Assembly (NCBI GenBank): GCA_024405875.1
Contig: JAKSOA010000003.1
Coordinates: 58,118-122,117 of the forward strand
Direction of reading: 5' to 3'
Origin: Paludibacteraceae bacterium
GTDB lineage: Bacteria > Bacteroidota > Bacteroidia > Bacteroidales > Paludibacteraceae
Length of the DNA: 64,000 nucleotides
The notes beneath the pieces were generated by a model. That model was not told the DNA's origin. It saw nothing but the letters and a program-made list of their open reading frames with translations, and made no database searches. Shown here piece by piece: positions 1-9,614 of the stretch; position 1 is the first letter of the stretch; every line of letters starts with the position of its first letter. A program made the translations under genes and the position numbers.

Positions 1-1
1 G

Positions 2-1018
2 GGAGATGCGGAGGTGGATTCATACTTGCGTCAGATACCTATGACAGAGGCAATGAAACAATCATCAAACGCAGCCATAGAGGAGGCACTGTATAACCTA
101 TATAAAGTCTATGGTGACCGCATATTAAACAAGCGTCTTGCCACAGAGACATACAATGAACTGTTGCGTCGCTATCCTAATACAGAATTCGGGCAATCCA
201 AATCGGCGATTGATGAAAAGAGCGATAAAGAGGCGGAGGCACTTTATACAGAGGCGTATGCCGCACTTAAAGCAGGTAACCGCTACATAATACAAACAAA
301 CCTGGAGAAGATGGAGAAGTGCTGTGCTGACTCAAAACTAATGCCAAAAATATATATGATAGAGGCACTCAGCGGAGGCAGGTCAGAGGGCAGGCAGGTC
401 TTCAAGAGCAAGTTACAGGCAATTATTGAGAAGTACCCCGATAGTGATGTCACACCTATTGCACGTGATATGCTGGCACTTGTGGGTCAGGGTAAGGAGA
501 TTGTAAGCACAAGCACCCCTGTCTCTACAATAGCAGAGAATCGTCAGGCTGTAATTGTGTCACAAAATGAATATGCTGAGGCTATACAAAAGGCAGGCTT
601 TATTTATAACCCCGATGACCAGCACTCATTCATAATAGTGATTATGGGCAATGAGAGGCAGAAGAATGACATTCTATTCGCCCTTGCCCAATATAACTTC
701 ACACGCTTTATGATTAAGGACTTTGACTTTAATGTCAAAAAACTTGATGAAGAAATCTATGCAGTGGGTGTGACACCGTTATCATCACTTAATGAGGCGG
801 TGTGGTATCAGAATTCAGTTTTGGGAGACGCAAGTGTTCACGAGGCTCTCACAGGAGTGAATTATAAGGCATTTGTAATATCAGATGAGAATTTTGTAAA
901 AGTATTTGATAAGGAGTCTCTAATTAAATACATTGAGTTCTACCAGAATAACAATCTGGAGGTCAGAGAGTCAGATGTTATTGAGAAACTGGAGCAGGAA
1001 AGCGGATTTGTAAAATAA
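2..1018 (+). CDS. PorW/SprE-like TPR protein, C-terminal part (5' end outside window)
   Basis: The reading frame is open to the left edge: in-frame codons precede the first possible start (GTG at 14), so this is the C-terminal part of a larger gene. The first ~170 residues are helical and TPR-like (pattern A-x-Y-N-x-L-x-x-R-Y-P). They are followed by a ~130-residue globular C-terminal region containing HSFIIVI and YKAFVISDENF. This arrangement resembles the C-terminal half of PorW/SprE, the T9SS-associated lipoprotein of Bacteroidota, and other T9SS genes lie in the window. The assignment is inference from architecture because the N-terminus and any lipobox are missing. The stop is 3 bp upstream of the DUF1846 gene, so the two are probably cotranscribed. 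Confidence 0.55.
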   Translation, partial: GDAEVDSYLRQIPMTEAMKQSSNAAIEEALYNLYKVYGDRILNKRLATETYNELLRRYPNTEFGQSKSAIDEKSDKEAEALYTEAYAALKAGNRYIIQTNLEKMEKCCADSKLMPKIYMIEALSGGRSEGRQVFKSKLQAIIEKYPDSDVTPIARDMLALVGQGKEIVSTSTPVSTIAENRQAVIVSQNEYAEAIQKAGFIYNPDDQHSFIIVIMGNERQKNDILFALAQYNFTRFMIKDFDFNVKKLDEEIYAVGVTPLSSLNEAVWYQNSVLGDASVHEALTGVNYKAFVISDENFVKVFDKESLIKYIEFYQNNNLEVRESDVIEKLEQESGFVK

Positions 1019-1021
1019 GAT

Positions 1022-2488
1022 ATGATGAAACAGGGATTTGACAATAATAAGTACATTAAGATTCAATCTGAGCACATTAAGGAGCGTATATCTCACTTCG
1101 GAGACAAACTGTACCTTGAGTTCGGAGGAAAACTTTTTGATGATTTCCACGCCAGCCGTGTGCTTCCCGGATTTGAGCCTGACAGCAAACTCAAGATGCT
1201 TCTTCAACTGCGTGATGTGGCGGAGATGGTTATTGTAATAAGTGCTGTTGATATAGAGAAGAGCAAGATGCGTGGTGATTTGGGCATAACTTACAATGAT
1301 GATGTGCTCCGTCTGGTAAGTGAGTTTGAGGAGCGTGGAATGCAGGTAAATTCTGTGGTTATAACCCACTATTCAGGTCAGGAGAGTGCCAAGGCGTTCC
1401 ATAACCGCCTCTCACGCCTCAATATTAAGTCATATTATCACTATACAATAGACGGCTACCCGCATAATGTGCAACTTATTGACTCCGATGAGGGATTCGG
1501 ACGCAATGAGTATGTTCAGACCACACGTCCGCTTGTTGTTGTAACCGCACCAGGACCAGGCAGTGGTAAGATGGCGGTGTGTCTCAGCCAGTTATACCAG
1601 GATAACAAGAAAGGTATAAAAGCGGGCTATGCAAAATTTGAGACATTCCCTGTATGGAATCTTCCGCTGAAACACCCGGTAAATCTTGCCTATGAGGCTG
1701 CCACCGCTGACCTCAATGATGTAAATATGATTGACCCGTTCCACCTTGACGCATACGGCAAGACGACGGTCAATTATAACCGTGATATAGAGATATTCCC
1801 TGTCCTTAACGCCATATTTGAAGGCATCTACGGAGAGAATCCGTACAAGTCACCTACTGATATGGGAGTTAATATGGCAGGCTTCTGCATATTTGATGAT
1901 GAGGCTTGCCGTGAAGCATCTTGTCAGGAGATAATACGCAGGTATTATGCCGCTCTGAACAAACTTGTAGAGGGTAAGGCAGAGGAGACGGAGGTGAATA
2001 AGATAAAACTGCTTATGCAGCAGTCAAAGACAACGACCGCAGACCGTCCTATAATATCAATTGCTAAGAAGCGTGCGGCGGAGACAGGCGTGAACTGTGC
2101 CGCTATACAACTGAATGACGGTACCATAATAACCTCTAAAACCACACCCCTGCTTGGTGCAAGTGCCGCGCTGCTACTTAATGCTACCAAGTATCTTGCA
2201 GGTATTGACCACGATGTAAAGATGATACCAGCCCAGATGATTGAGCCAATACAAGATATGAAGGTGAAACATCTGCACGGTGGTAATCCGAGATTACATA
2301 CCGATGAGGTTTTGGTCGCCCTTGCAATGCTGAGCCTTAATGATGATAACTGCCGTAGAGCGTTGGCAGAACTGCCTAAATTGAATGGTTGTCAGGTACA
2401 CACCACCGTAATGCTAAGTGAGGTTGATAGAAAGATATTCCAGAAACTTGGAGTGGACTTAACATCAGAACCAGTAAAAAAGAAATAA
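1022..2488 (+). CDS. DUF1846 (UPF0371) family protein
   Basis: The 488-residue product matches the DUF1846/UPF0371 family in full length (usually about 490-510) and in its opening residues. The family has no established biochemical function. A glycine-rich P-loop-like segment, APGPGSGKM, sits at residues ~176-184 and suggests nucleotide or phosphate binding. The middle contains KPHxN-like and GVNMAGF segments. No signal peptide or membrane span is visible, so it is probably cytoplasmic. It starts 3 bp after the stop of the PorW-like gene, which suggests one transcript. A dispersed repeat and a strong hairpin terminator follow it. The family call is confident; the function is unknown. Confidence 0.85.
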   Translation: MMKQGFDNNKYIKIQSEHIKERISHFGDKLYLEFGGKLFDDFHASRVLPGFEPDSKLKMLLQLRDVAEMVIVISAVDIEKSKMRGDLGITYNDDVLRLVSEFEERGMQVNSVVITHYSGQESAKAFHNRLSRLNIKSYYHYTIDGYPHNVQLIDSDEGFGRNEYVQTTRPLVVVTAPGPGSGKMAVCLSQLYQDNKKGIKAGYAKFETFPVWNLPLKHPVNLAYEAATADLNDVNMIDPFHLDAYGKTTVNYNRDIEIFPVLNAIFEGIYGENPYKSPTDMGVNMAGFCIFDDEACREASCQEIIRRYYAALNKLVEGKAEETEVNKIKLLMQQSKTTTADRPIISIAKKRAAETGVNCAAIQLNDGTIITSKTTPLLGASAALLLNATKYLAGIDHDVKMIPAQMIEPIQDMKVKHLHGGNPRLHTDEVLVALAMLSLNDDNCRRALAELPKLNGCQVHTTVMLSEVDRKIFQKLGVDLTSEPVKKK

Positions 2489-2500
2489 TTATAAGTACCA

Positions 2501-2530
2501 CGTCATTCTGAGCGTAGCGAAGAATCTTAT
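2501..2530 (+). repeat. Dispersed CGTCATTCTGAGCG... repeat, copy 1
   Basis: This is a copy of the ~30-bp repeat CGTCATTCTGAGCG-(A/T)AGCGAAGAATCT. Further copies lie at 17068, 17933-18025 (paired), 49141, 50890 and 63779. Here it sits between a stop codon and the terminator hairpin and codes for nothing. Confidence 0.85.
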
Positions 2531-2533
2531 AAA

Positions 2534-2568
2534 AAAAAGAACCTCATAATCATTATGAGGTTCTTTTT
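2534..2568. terminator. Bidirectional intrinsic terminator
   Basis: A perfect inverted repeat with 17-bp arms around position 2551 reads A-tract, AGAACCTCATAAT, then its complement and a T-tract. It lies between the convergent DUF1846 gene (+) and alpha-amylase gene (-) and can terminate transcription from both sides. Confidence 0.9.
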
Positions 2569-2585
2569 CTATCTATTTAGAACTA

Positions 2586-5015
2586 TTATCTTCTGAAGAA
2601 AGATTCAACAGTTACATTTCCATTGCTATCCACAAGACGTAGCAGATATGGCTCTCTGTTTGGAGCAAGTCGGCTTACATCAATAGTATTACCATCTATC
2701 TCAAATGAGCCACAGTTCTTACCGCCAATAGTTGTGACATTTCCAAGAATAAACTCCCTGTCACTCAATATTGTCATCTCACCTGATGTAGGGTTAGGCA
2801 CTAATGTAACACCATCATCTGCCTCAGTCTCCAATACGCCTGTGGTACTGCAATCTGTAGCATCCTCTATATAAATAAGGTTGTCTTCAAATTTTAATTT
2901 AATAAATACGTGGTAACAACCTGCAACATTACATTTTATGCCAGTGCTTGATGCCGTGAACTTTTCATACGCCCCATACGGGTCTATATCAGGAATTGGG
3001 AATTCAGCATCGTTTACTTTATCGTAAGCAGTAATATTATCTCCAACATTTAGAGGAACTTTAGCCATATATTGGTCCCTCTCTTGAAAATCCTTCTCTC
3101 CTGTAGGCTCAGCAGGATAGTCTGTTTTTCCGTTCACACGTACATAATATTGTGTATCAGGCGTATCTCCACATTTAACAGGGGTGATTTTTTCTGCACT
3201 CATACCTGTACCGTCCCAGCAGTAATCTGTAGATGTTGACAAATCAGTGGTTTGATGTCCGTTGTCGTTATCGTTGAATATCAGATTTATAGGGAATGCG
3301 GTAGTTTCAGTTATGGTGTATGAATATGCGTCTCCCGATTTTGAGAGTGGCTTGCCTGGCCATGGACCAAGTATCTCTGTGCCGTCTGAATCCCAAACAT
3401 AAAGAGAAACTGCACTCCAACCTGCAGGAGCCTTGAATTGAACTGTAATGCCTTTAGGCTTAATATTTGTGTATGGGCCACCTGTTTTTACAGGTGATTG
3501 TTCTGTGCCGTCTATTGCAATAGCACTTATATAAAAGTCATCACTTGTAACTGCAATAGGACCTGTGTATTTGGTGGATGATGCGGTAGGTTTGTCAGGT
3601 TCCTCTCCATTCTTAGTTGTGTAATAGATTGTACCCTTATTGGCTGATAGTGTTACAGATGGAGTATAGCCTCTTGTAGGGTTCATAGTAACTTCAAGAC
3701 CTTGAACATTAGTATAGTATGCCCAACCGTTACCGGAGCAGGCAAGTTTGAAACCAGATGGGCAAGTGCCTTGAGAACCTATGAATACCACAAGTTTACC
3801 TTTGCTACCTGTAATCTCACCTCTAAAGTAAGAACCTGTAGATGTGCAAGAGGCTGAAGAAGTATTGGTAATACCGCAAGCCTTACGGGCTGCAGCCATC
3901 TTCTTAATATCATTCTTGCACTTTACCCAGTGAGGATAGAACACACAAGGTGTACCAGGCATTGCTATAATGTAAGCATTGGCAAGAGTCCAATCTCCCC
4001 AGAACTTATTGTTGTCATCACGGAAAGTATCGTGGTTATCAACAAATGTAACGGCATATTGCTTATATGTGTTATCACCTATAAGACCGCTACCGCCACC
4101 GTAACCTGCAAGTGCAGAGTAGTTCTTACTTGCCAAACCGTTGTTAAAGCCGTTGTATTTAAGGCAGAAGTCAAAAACGTTAGATGTCTTGCCTGTCTCA
4201 TTAATCCAATGAGTAAGAGCGTCATAACTGCCGTCCCAATACTCACCTACAGAGAAATATGCACCAGCGGCTTGGTTGTACTCCTTATTGTATTTACCAA
4301 GGTAGCCTTTTACAAGGTCATAACGCCAGCCGTCATATCCTATTTCATTCTTCATCCATTTTAGGTAAGCCTTAATGGCGTCTCTCAGGTATGAATTGGA
4401 GTGGTCAAGGTCACGTGCTGCACAGTAACCGCCAGATGCCTCACATTGCACATCATAACCGGCATCTTTATTACCTGTTGCTGTCCAACCTGCCTCTTTG
4501 GACACCTCATCATCACGGCATACATACTGACTTTTATGTCCGCTCTCATATAAGGTAAAGCTACCGTATGTGCCAAAATTCTCATTGTCAAAATCTATCC
4601 AGTTGTTACCTGATTTATGATTAATAACAATATCAGCGATAACCTTCATATTAGGATTAATCTCCTTAAACTTTTTTATCAACGCTTGAAGTTGTGCCTT
4701 TGTGCCCCAGTCACTATTTTGATTGCTCCACTGTTTTGGGTGATAGCCCGTACCCCCTTCAGAGCGTGCTGAAGGCGGAAGCCAAATCATATCAAAGGTC
4801 TCTGCAATCTCCTGTGCCTGAGAACCGAGGTCTGACCACTTGGTGGTGCCGTAACTCTCACCATTTGCCGCTTTAGCGTTAGATGCATTGTAGGAGTCAT
4901 AGTAGAAACCCTGTAGCATAACGCCAGGGTTGTTTGCCGGAGCCTGAGCGGTAGCGGATAGAGCCCACAAAAGCCCTGCTGTGGCAATCAGTAAAGTTCT
5001 TGTAAGATTTTTCAT
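2586..5015 (-). CDS. Secreted GH13 alpha-amylase with T9SS sorting domain
   Basis: An 809-residue endo-acting starch hydrolase. A signal peptide (residues 1-24, ending ATAQA) precedes a GH13 catalytic domain (~28-440). All four GH13 regions are visible: DIVINH at 128-133; GWRYD with nucleophile D233; VGEYW with acid/base E258; FVDNHD with D329. A chitobiase-C-like sandwich (~445-510), a CBM26-like starch-binding module (~522-600) and a further beta domain follow. The last ~75 residues (LVPNPTSG at 738-745, then a beta-rich tail ending SFFRR) match the T9SS type A sorting domain. The enzyme is therefore expected to cross the outer membrane by T9SS and be surface-attached or released. It lies 22 bp downstream of mdh and may share its transcript. 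Confidence 0.92.
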   Translation of the reverse strand: MKNLTRTLLIATAGLLWALSATAQAPANNPGVMLQGFYYDSYNASNAKAANGESYGTTKWSDLGSQAQEIAETFDMIWLPPSARSEGGTGYHPKQWSNQNSDWGTKAQLQALIKKFKEINPNMKVIADIVINHKSGNNWIDFDNENFGTYGSFTLYESGHKSQYVCRDDEVSKEAGWTATGNKDAGYDVQCEASGGYCAARDLDHSNSYLRDAIKAYLKWMKNEIGYDGWRYDLVKGYLGKYNKEYNQAAGAYFSVGEYWDGSYDALTHWINETGKTSNVFDFCLKYNGFNNGLASKNYSALAGYGGGSGLIGDNTYKQYAVTFVDNHDTFRDDNNKFWGDWTLANAYIIAMPGTPCVFYPHWVKCKNDIKKMAAARKACGITNTSSASCTSTGSYFRGEITGSKGKLVVFIGSQGTCPSGFKLACSGNGWAYYTNVQGLEVTMNPTRGYTPSVTLSANKGTIYYTTKNGEEPDKPTASSTKYTGPIAVTSDDFYISAIAIDGTEQSPVKTGGPYTNIKPKGITVQFKAPAGWSAVSLYVWDSDGTEILGPWPGKPLSKSGDAYSYTITETTAFPINLIFNDNDNGHQTTDLSTSTDYCWDGTGMSAEKITPVKCGDTPDTQYYVRVNGKTDYPAEPTGEKDFQERDQYMAKVPLNVGDNITAYDKVNDAEFPIPDIDPYGAYEKFTASSTGIKCNVAGCYHVFIKLKFEDNLIYIEDATDCSTTGVLETEADDGVTLVPNPTSGEMTILSDREFILGNVTTIGGKNCGSFEIDGNTIDVSRLAPNREPYLLRLVDSNGNVTVESFFRR

Positions 5016-5037
5016 AATTTTTTATAGGTTTTTAGTG

Positions 5038-5979
5038 TTAAATAAGTTTCATATCGTGGAGGATTGCGCTTGTTTTGCGTACCGCTGCCTCAGATGCGGC
5101 AAGAGCGGCTTTTTCCTCTGCGTTGAGTTTGAGTTGGACAACCTTCTCAATACCCTTTTTGCCTATTATTACAGGAACTCCTATGGTAATATCTTTCATT
5201 CCATACTCACCGTCAAGATATGTGGAGCAAGGAATCATCTTCTTCTGGTCTTTAATTATTGACTCTACAAGGAATGCTATTGCCGCACCGGGAGCCATCC
5301 AGGCAGATGTTCCGAGAAGTCCTGTCATAGTGGCGCCGCCAACCATAGTTGATTTAACCACCTCATCAAGTTTCTTCTTGCCAAGAAGTTGGCTTGCAGG
5401 AATGCCCTTGTATGTGGCAAAACGTGCCAAAGGAATCATAGTGGTATCTCCGTGACCACCAATAACCATACCCTCAACCTCATTCTGGTTGCACTTAAGG
5501 GCTTGGCTCAAATAATATTTGAAGCGGCTGCTGTCAAGAGCGCCACCCATACCTATAACGCGGTTACGTGGTAATCCAAGGCTCTTAAGAGCAAGATATG
5601 CCATAGCATCCATAGGGTTTGAAACCACTACTATGATAGCCTTAGGAGAATATTTCAGAATGCTTGAAGCCACACTCTTAACAATGCCTGCGTTAACGCT
5701 GATAAGGTCTTCACGTGTCATTCCGGGCTTACGTGGAATGCCTGATGTAATTACAACTACATCTGAGTTCTTGGTTTGAGAGTAATCATTGGTCACACCT
5801 TTTACAACTGTGTCAAAACCTATGAGTTGAGCCGTTTGCATAATATCCATAGCCTTACCCTCTGCAAGACCCTCCTTGATATCAATAAGACAAACTTCAC
5901 TTGCTACCTCTTTGATAGCTAATACATTAGCGGCTGTAGCACCTACGTTACCAGCCCCTACCACTGTTACTTTAGACAT
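5038..5979 (-). CDS. mdh: Malate dehydrogenase (LDH-like type)
   Basis: A 313-residue NAD-dependent malate/oxaloacetate oxidoreductase of the lactate-dehydrogenase-like class used by Bacteroidota, where it serves the reductive succinate branch. It has the dinucleotide-binding GAGNVG at 8-13, D33 for NAD preference, substrate arginines R83 and R89 (GIPRKPGMTR), D149/R152, and the catalytic histidine H176 in GGHGDT. Length is normal. A sigma -7 box (TATATTTG on the minus strand, 6026-6033) lies ~47 bp upstream of the start. The secreted amylase gene follows after 22 bp on the same strand, an unexpected pairing. Confidence 0.95.
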   Translation of the reverse strand: MSKVTVVGAGNVGATAANVLAIKEVASEVCLIDIKEGLAEGKAMDIMQTAQLIGFDTVVKGVTNDYSQTKNSDVVVITSGIPRKPGMTREDLISVNAGIVKSVASSILKYSPKAIIVVVSNPMDAMAYLALKSLGLPRNRVIGMGGALDSSRFKYYLSQALKCNQNEVEGMVIGGHGDTTMIPLARFATYKGIPASQLLGKKKLDEVVKSTMVGGATMTGLLGTSAWMAPGAAIAFLVESIIKDQKKMIPCSTYLDGEYGMKDITIGVPVIIGKKGIEKVVQLKLNAEEKAALAASEAAVRKTSAILHDMKLI

Positions 5980-6025
5980 AATTTTATAAGATTTAATTGG
6001 TTAATATGCTGTATATACTACCTTG

Positions 6026-6033
6026 CAAATATA
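6026..6033 (-). promoter_or_regulatory. -7 box of the mdh promoter
   Basis: The minus strand reads TATATTTG, matching TAnnTTTG. The expected TTTG 19-21 bp upstream is not conserved, so only the -7 half is supported. Confidence 0.55.
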
Positions 6034-6091
6034 CGAAAAATAATTGTATGGTGTAGCGTTCACACCTTAATTTAACACTTAAGAAAATAAA

Positions 6092-6123
6092 TTTGCATCT
6101 GCACTCACTAAATAGTAACTTTG
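6092..6123 (+). promoter_or_regulatory. Bacteroidetes promoter of cysS
   Basis: TTTG (6092-6095), a 20-bp spacer, then TAACTTTG (6116-6123): an exact match to TTTG-N19-21-TAnnTTTG. It is placed ~24 bp before the cysS start. Confidence 0.85.
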
Positions 6124-6146
6124 CACAGCAAATTCAGTAACGCATT

Positions 6147-7619
6147 ATGGAACATAAGTTATTTGTTTACAACACTCTCAAACGTAAGAAGGAACAGTTT
6201 GTACCACTGAACAGTCCATACGTGGGTATGTATGTGTGCGGACCAACAGTATATGGTGACGGGCATCTTGGTCACGCACGTCCGGCTATAACATTTGACC
6301 TGTTATTCCGTTGGTTGCAACTATCTGGATACAAAGTCCGTTATGTACGTAACATTACTGACGTCGGGCATCTTGAACACGATGCTGACGAGGGTGAGGA
6401 TAAGATTGCAAAGAAGGCTCGTCTTGAGCAGAAAGAACCGATGGAGGTTGTCCAATACTACCTTAACCGCTATCACAAGGCTATGGAGGCACTTAATGTG
6501 TTGCCCCCGTCAATTGAGCCACACGCATCGGGGCATATAATTGAACAGATAGAGTTTGTTAAGAGAATTCTGGATGCGGGCTATGCCTATATCTCCGATG
6601 GATCCGTCTATTTTGATGTCAGAAAATATGACCGTGACCACAAATACGGCATACTTTCAGGACGTAACATAGATGAGCTTCTTGAGACCACCCGCGCTCT
6701 TGACGGGCAACAGGAAAAACAGTGTGCTATGGACTTCGCCCTTTGGAAAAAAGCGCAACCTGAGCATATAATGCGTTGGCCTTCACCTTGGAGCGACGGT
6801 TTCCCTGGCTGGCACTTGGAGTGCTCAACTATGGGAACTAAGTATCTTGGTCAGGAGTTTGACATACACGGTGGCGGTATGGACCTTGTGTTCCCGCACC
6901 ACGAGTGTGAGATAGCGCAATCAACAGCCGCACTCGGGCATCAGAGCGTTCACTATTGGATGCACAACAATATGATAACCATCAATGGTCAGAAGATGGG
7001 CAAATCATTGGGTAATTTCATAACCCTTGATGAATTCTTCACCGGAAGTCATAAGTTGCTTGACCAGCCATACTCCCCGATGACCATACGTTTCTTCATT
7101 CTGCAAGCACAATACCGCAGCACTGTGGACTTTAGCAATGAGGCTCTAAAAGCGTCAGAGAAGGGTTACCAGCGTCTTATGGAGGCATATAACCGTTTGC
7201 AGACACTCAAGGCTTCAGATGCGTCAACGGTTAATGTAAAGGAACTTCGCCAGCAGTGTACTGACGCTATGAATGATGACCTGAACTCCCCGATAGTAAT
7301 ATCATACCTGTTTGAAGCGGCAAAATCAATTAACGCCGTGGCTGACGGCAACGCCACCATCAGTGCGGCAGACCTTGAGGAACTCAAATCAGTATTCAAA
7401 CTCTTCATAGAAGATGTCCTGGGACTGAAAAATGATACAAAAGCCGATGCTGGTTCATCATCAGAGGCATATAAAAAGGCTGTGGATTTGTTGCTTAATA
7501 TGCGTCTTGAGGCAAAGAGAAACAAGGATTGGGCTACCAGTGATAAGATAAGAAACACTTTGCAGGAACTTGGCTTCACTGTAAAGGACACCAAAGATGG
7601 TTTTGAGTGGTCATTATGA
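6147..7619 (+). CDS. cysS: Cysteinyl-tRNA synthetase
   Basis: A 490-residue class I aminoacyl-tRNA synthetase that charges tRNA-Cys in the cytoplasm. The zinc-ligand cysteine C31 stands in [10 protein letters not shown]. The HIGH-type motif HLGH is at 40-43 and the KMSKS-type loop KMGKS at 283-287. Further zinc ligands are C226 and the HHECE cluster near 251-255. The C-terminal helical DALR/anticodon region is complete and the length is normal. It is read from its own consensus promoter, divergently from mdh, and appears monocistronic. Confidence 0.97.
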   Translation: MEHKLFVYNTLKRKKEQFVPLNSPYVGMYVCGPTVYGDGHLGHARPAITFDLLFRWLQLSGYKVRYVRNITDVGHLEHDADEGEDKIAKKARLEQKEPMEVVQYYLNRYHKAMEALNVLPPSIEPHASGHIIEQIEFVKRILDAGYAYISDGSVYFDVRKYDRDHKYGILSGRNIDELLETTRALDGQQEKQCAMDFALWKKAQPEHIMRWPSPWSDGFPGWHLECSTMGTKYLGQEFDIHGGGMDLVFPHHECEIAQSTAALGHQSVHYWMHNNMITINGQKMGKSLGNFITLDEFFTGSHKLLDQPYSPMTIRFFILQAQYRSTVDFSNEALKASEKGYQRLMEAYNRLQTLKASDASTVNVKELRQQCTDAMNDDLNSPIVISYLFEAAKSINAVADGNATISAADLEELKSVFKLFIEDVLGLKNDTKADAGSSSEAYKKAVDLLLNMRLEAKRNKDWATSDKIRNTLQELGFTVKDTKDGFEWSL

Positions 7620-7730
7620 TTCTAATAAATTTAAATAAGAAAGGGTATAATAAAGTTCAGACAGTCAAATTAAAATCAGGAATTCAAAATATTTATAGAT
7701 TATTCAAACCATTTAAAAAATAATTAAATT

Positions 7731-9377
7731 ATGAAAAAAAGTTTATTCCTTGTTTTGGTGATTAACACCTTTTTATGCCTTTCTGCCTACGCAGACTACA
7801 CATTTACAGATAATAGGGAGATTGATAACATAAGGCAAGGTGAAACTTATACCTACAACTTGGGTACATCGGTGGATATTATAGGTTGTGCAATAACAAT
7901 ACATAATGACAACATACTTAATCCCAATATATCAAAAATTTCATCCAATAACAAGGTATGGGCAAGTGCGTTCTATGTGGAGACTTTGGCTGACGAAACT
8001 TTTTATTTTCCAGACCCCGAGGAGGCTGACGTCAAATATGTAGGAATAACAAACATTTCAGAGTATAGTACATTTGGAACTCCTGATGTAAACATAATGT
8101 CATTCTCTTTAGCGTGTAAATCAAACTCAGTTTCATTTGGAGATGTCAAGCTATGCGACACAATTCAGACAACGTTCGATATTGTTTATAACGGAGTACT
8201 TTCAGTTGGTGAAATCGCAAACTCTGATACGGATGATTTTACAGTTGCCGATGTGGCGCTGGGAAGTGACTACGCTAAAACAATAACAATTAAATGCAAC
8301 CCTAAGAGTTTAGGCAAAAAGAAAGCCGAATTAACCATAAGCGGACAAACCATTGCCACCATCTCATGTAATGGAGCACCTTTAGACGCTCCTGCCAATC
8401 TGCATATTGAAGATGCCACAACAACATCTTTCACGGCTGTATGGGACGCTGTTACAGATGCATCTGACTACACATCAACTATAAATGATGGCGGTTCTTC
8501 CACGGGTACGGAAACGCGCCGTACTTTTACAGGGCTTACTCCTGATACATCATACGCTGTAAGAGTGACTACAAACTATAACGGTATTCCTTGTGGTACG
8601 CAGTTGGCAATACTCCGGACAGAAAGACTGGCGGCGCCAACAGACCTGATTTCATCAGATATTACAGATGTGTCCGCTTCATTAAGCTGGTCACAAGTCG
8701 ATGGTAATGAGGGATATGAAATATATGTGTACACGCCAGGCTCTCTTCTCTCCATCTATGACACAGATCCTGATCAAAACAGCCTGAAAATTGAGGGTCT
8801 GAACCCAAATGCAAACTATAATTGGCGTGTGTTTGCACTATATGGCGACAGGCAGCAAAATCCTTCAAACACGTCTTCTTTTACAACAAATTGTATGTTT
8901 ACATGGGTAGCGGATGGGGAAAAACCAGAGGCGCAACGTCTGGTGGTAAAAGTTGATAGTTCTGAAGTTGAACCGGACAATTGGAATTTTGTCAAGGGAA
9001 CAGAATTAACTTTGAAAGCTGATGCCACTGATGATAAAATTGTTTTTGAAAAGATGATTATAGGCGGTGTTGACATCTATGAAAATCCATATACATTTGA
9101 AATAGAAGATAACACAGAGGTTACAACTGTATTCAAGGAAGGACAACCTACCGGCGTTCATGATGAGTCAGAACAAAATGTTTTAGTATATGTTTCTGAT
9201 GGTAAATTGGTGGTAGAAGGGGCTGAGGGTCAGAATTATCAACTTATTTTAATAAGCGGAATAACATTGAAGTCCGGTAAAATATCCACTTCTACAGAGG
9301 AAATCCCGCTACAAGATAGAGGAGTGTATATGCTAAAGCTGACCGACAAGACATATAAGGTACTCAACAACAAATAA
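7731..9377 (+). CDS. Secreted FN3-domain protein with T9SS-like C-terminus
   Basis: A 548-residue exported protein of unknown role. A signal peptide occupies ~1-21 (FLCLSAYAD). A beta-rich region (~22-130) and an Ig-like stretch (SFGDVKL..., ~133-215) follow. Two fibronectin type III domains come next (~219-300 and ~303-388), then a short repeat domain resembling Listeria-Bacteroides repeats (~395-470). The last ~60 residues (VYVSDGKLVVEGAEG to MLKLTDKTYKVL) have the size and pattern of a T9SS type A sorting domain. No catalytic motif was recognised, so surface binding or adhesion is the likeliest role. The 111 bp between cysS and this gene is AT-rich with no clear promoter. Confidence 0.75.
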   Translation: MKKSLFLVLVINTFLCLSAYADYTFTDNREIDNIRQGETYTYNLGTSVDIIGCAITIHNDNILNPNISKISSNNKVWASAFYVETLADETFYFPDPEEADVKYVGITNISEYSTFGTPDVNIMSFSLACKSNSVSFGDVKLCDTIQTTFDIVYNGVLSVGEIANSDTDDFTVADVALGSDYAKTITIKCNPKSLGKKKAELTISGQTIATISCNGAPLDAPANLHIEDATTTSFTAVWDAVTDASDYTSTINDGGSSTGTETRRTFTGLTPDTSYAVRVTTNYNGIPCGTQLAILRTERLAAPTDLISSDITDVSASLSWSQVDGNEGYEIYVYTPGSLLSIYDTDPDQNSLKIEGLNPNANYNWRVFALYGDRQQNPSNTSSFTTNCMFTWVADGEKPEAQRLVVKVDSSEVEPDNWNFVKGTELTLKADATDDKIVFEKMIIGGVDIYENPYTFEIEDNTEVTTVFKEGQPTGVHDESEQNVLVYVSDGKLVVEGAEGQNYQLILISGITLKSGKISTSTEEIPLQDRGVYMLKLTDKTYKVLNNK

Positions 9378-9425
9378 TAGCGTGTGCTAATTACAATATC
9401 ATCCATACAAATTTTGAAAAAAAAA

Positions 9426-9457
9426 TTTGGTTGGGTGGAATTTTTGCCTTACCTTTG
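9426..9457 (+). promoter_or_regulatory. Bacteroidetes promoter of tRNA-Glu
   Basis: TTTG (9426-9429), a 20-bp spacer, then TACCTTTG (9450-9457), 28 bp before the tRNA: a full consensus match. Confidence 0.88.
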
Positions 9458-9485
9458 CACCGCTTTGGGGCAAATAAGATTAGTT

Positions 9486-9559
9486 GGCGCTATCGTCTAG
9501 TGGTCTTGGACGTCGCCCTCTCACGGCGAAGATCCCGGGTTCGAATCCCGGTGGCGCTA
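9486..9559 (+). tRNA. tRNA-Glu (anticodon CTC)
   Basis: A 74-nt cloverleaf. The acceptor arm is GGCGCTA/TGGCGCT. The D arm begins GTCTAG. The anticodon stem is TCGCC/GGCGA with loop CTCTCAC, giving anticodon CTC, which reads GAG. The T arm is CCGGG-TTCGAAT-CCCGG and the discriminator is A. CCA is not encoded. The first acceptor pair is G1:U72, a wobble. Confidence 0.93.
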
Positions 9560-9561
9560 CT

Positions 9562-9602
9562 AAAAGCGGAAGGGATTGAGTCTCAATCCCTTCCGCTTTT
9601 TT
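9562..9602 (+). terminator. Intrinsic terminator after tRNA-Glu
   Basis: Perfect 19-bp arms (AAAAGCGGAAGGGATTGAG and its complement) separated by one T, with a T-run at the 3' end. It also faces the 3' end of the convergent restriction gene. Confidence 0.93.
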
Positions 9603-9614
9603 GATAAAACACTC

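Noticed and set aside
971-1369. Antisense frame of 132 codons across the PorW-like/DUF1846 junction
   Set aside because: Overlaps two well-supported genes on the other strand and has no recognisable domain.
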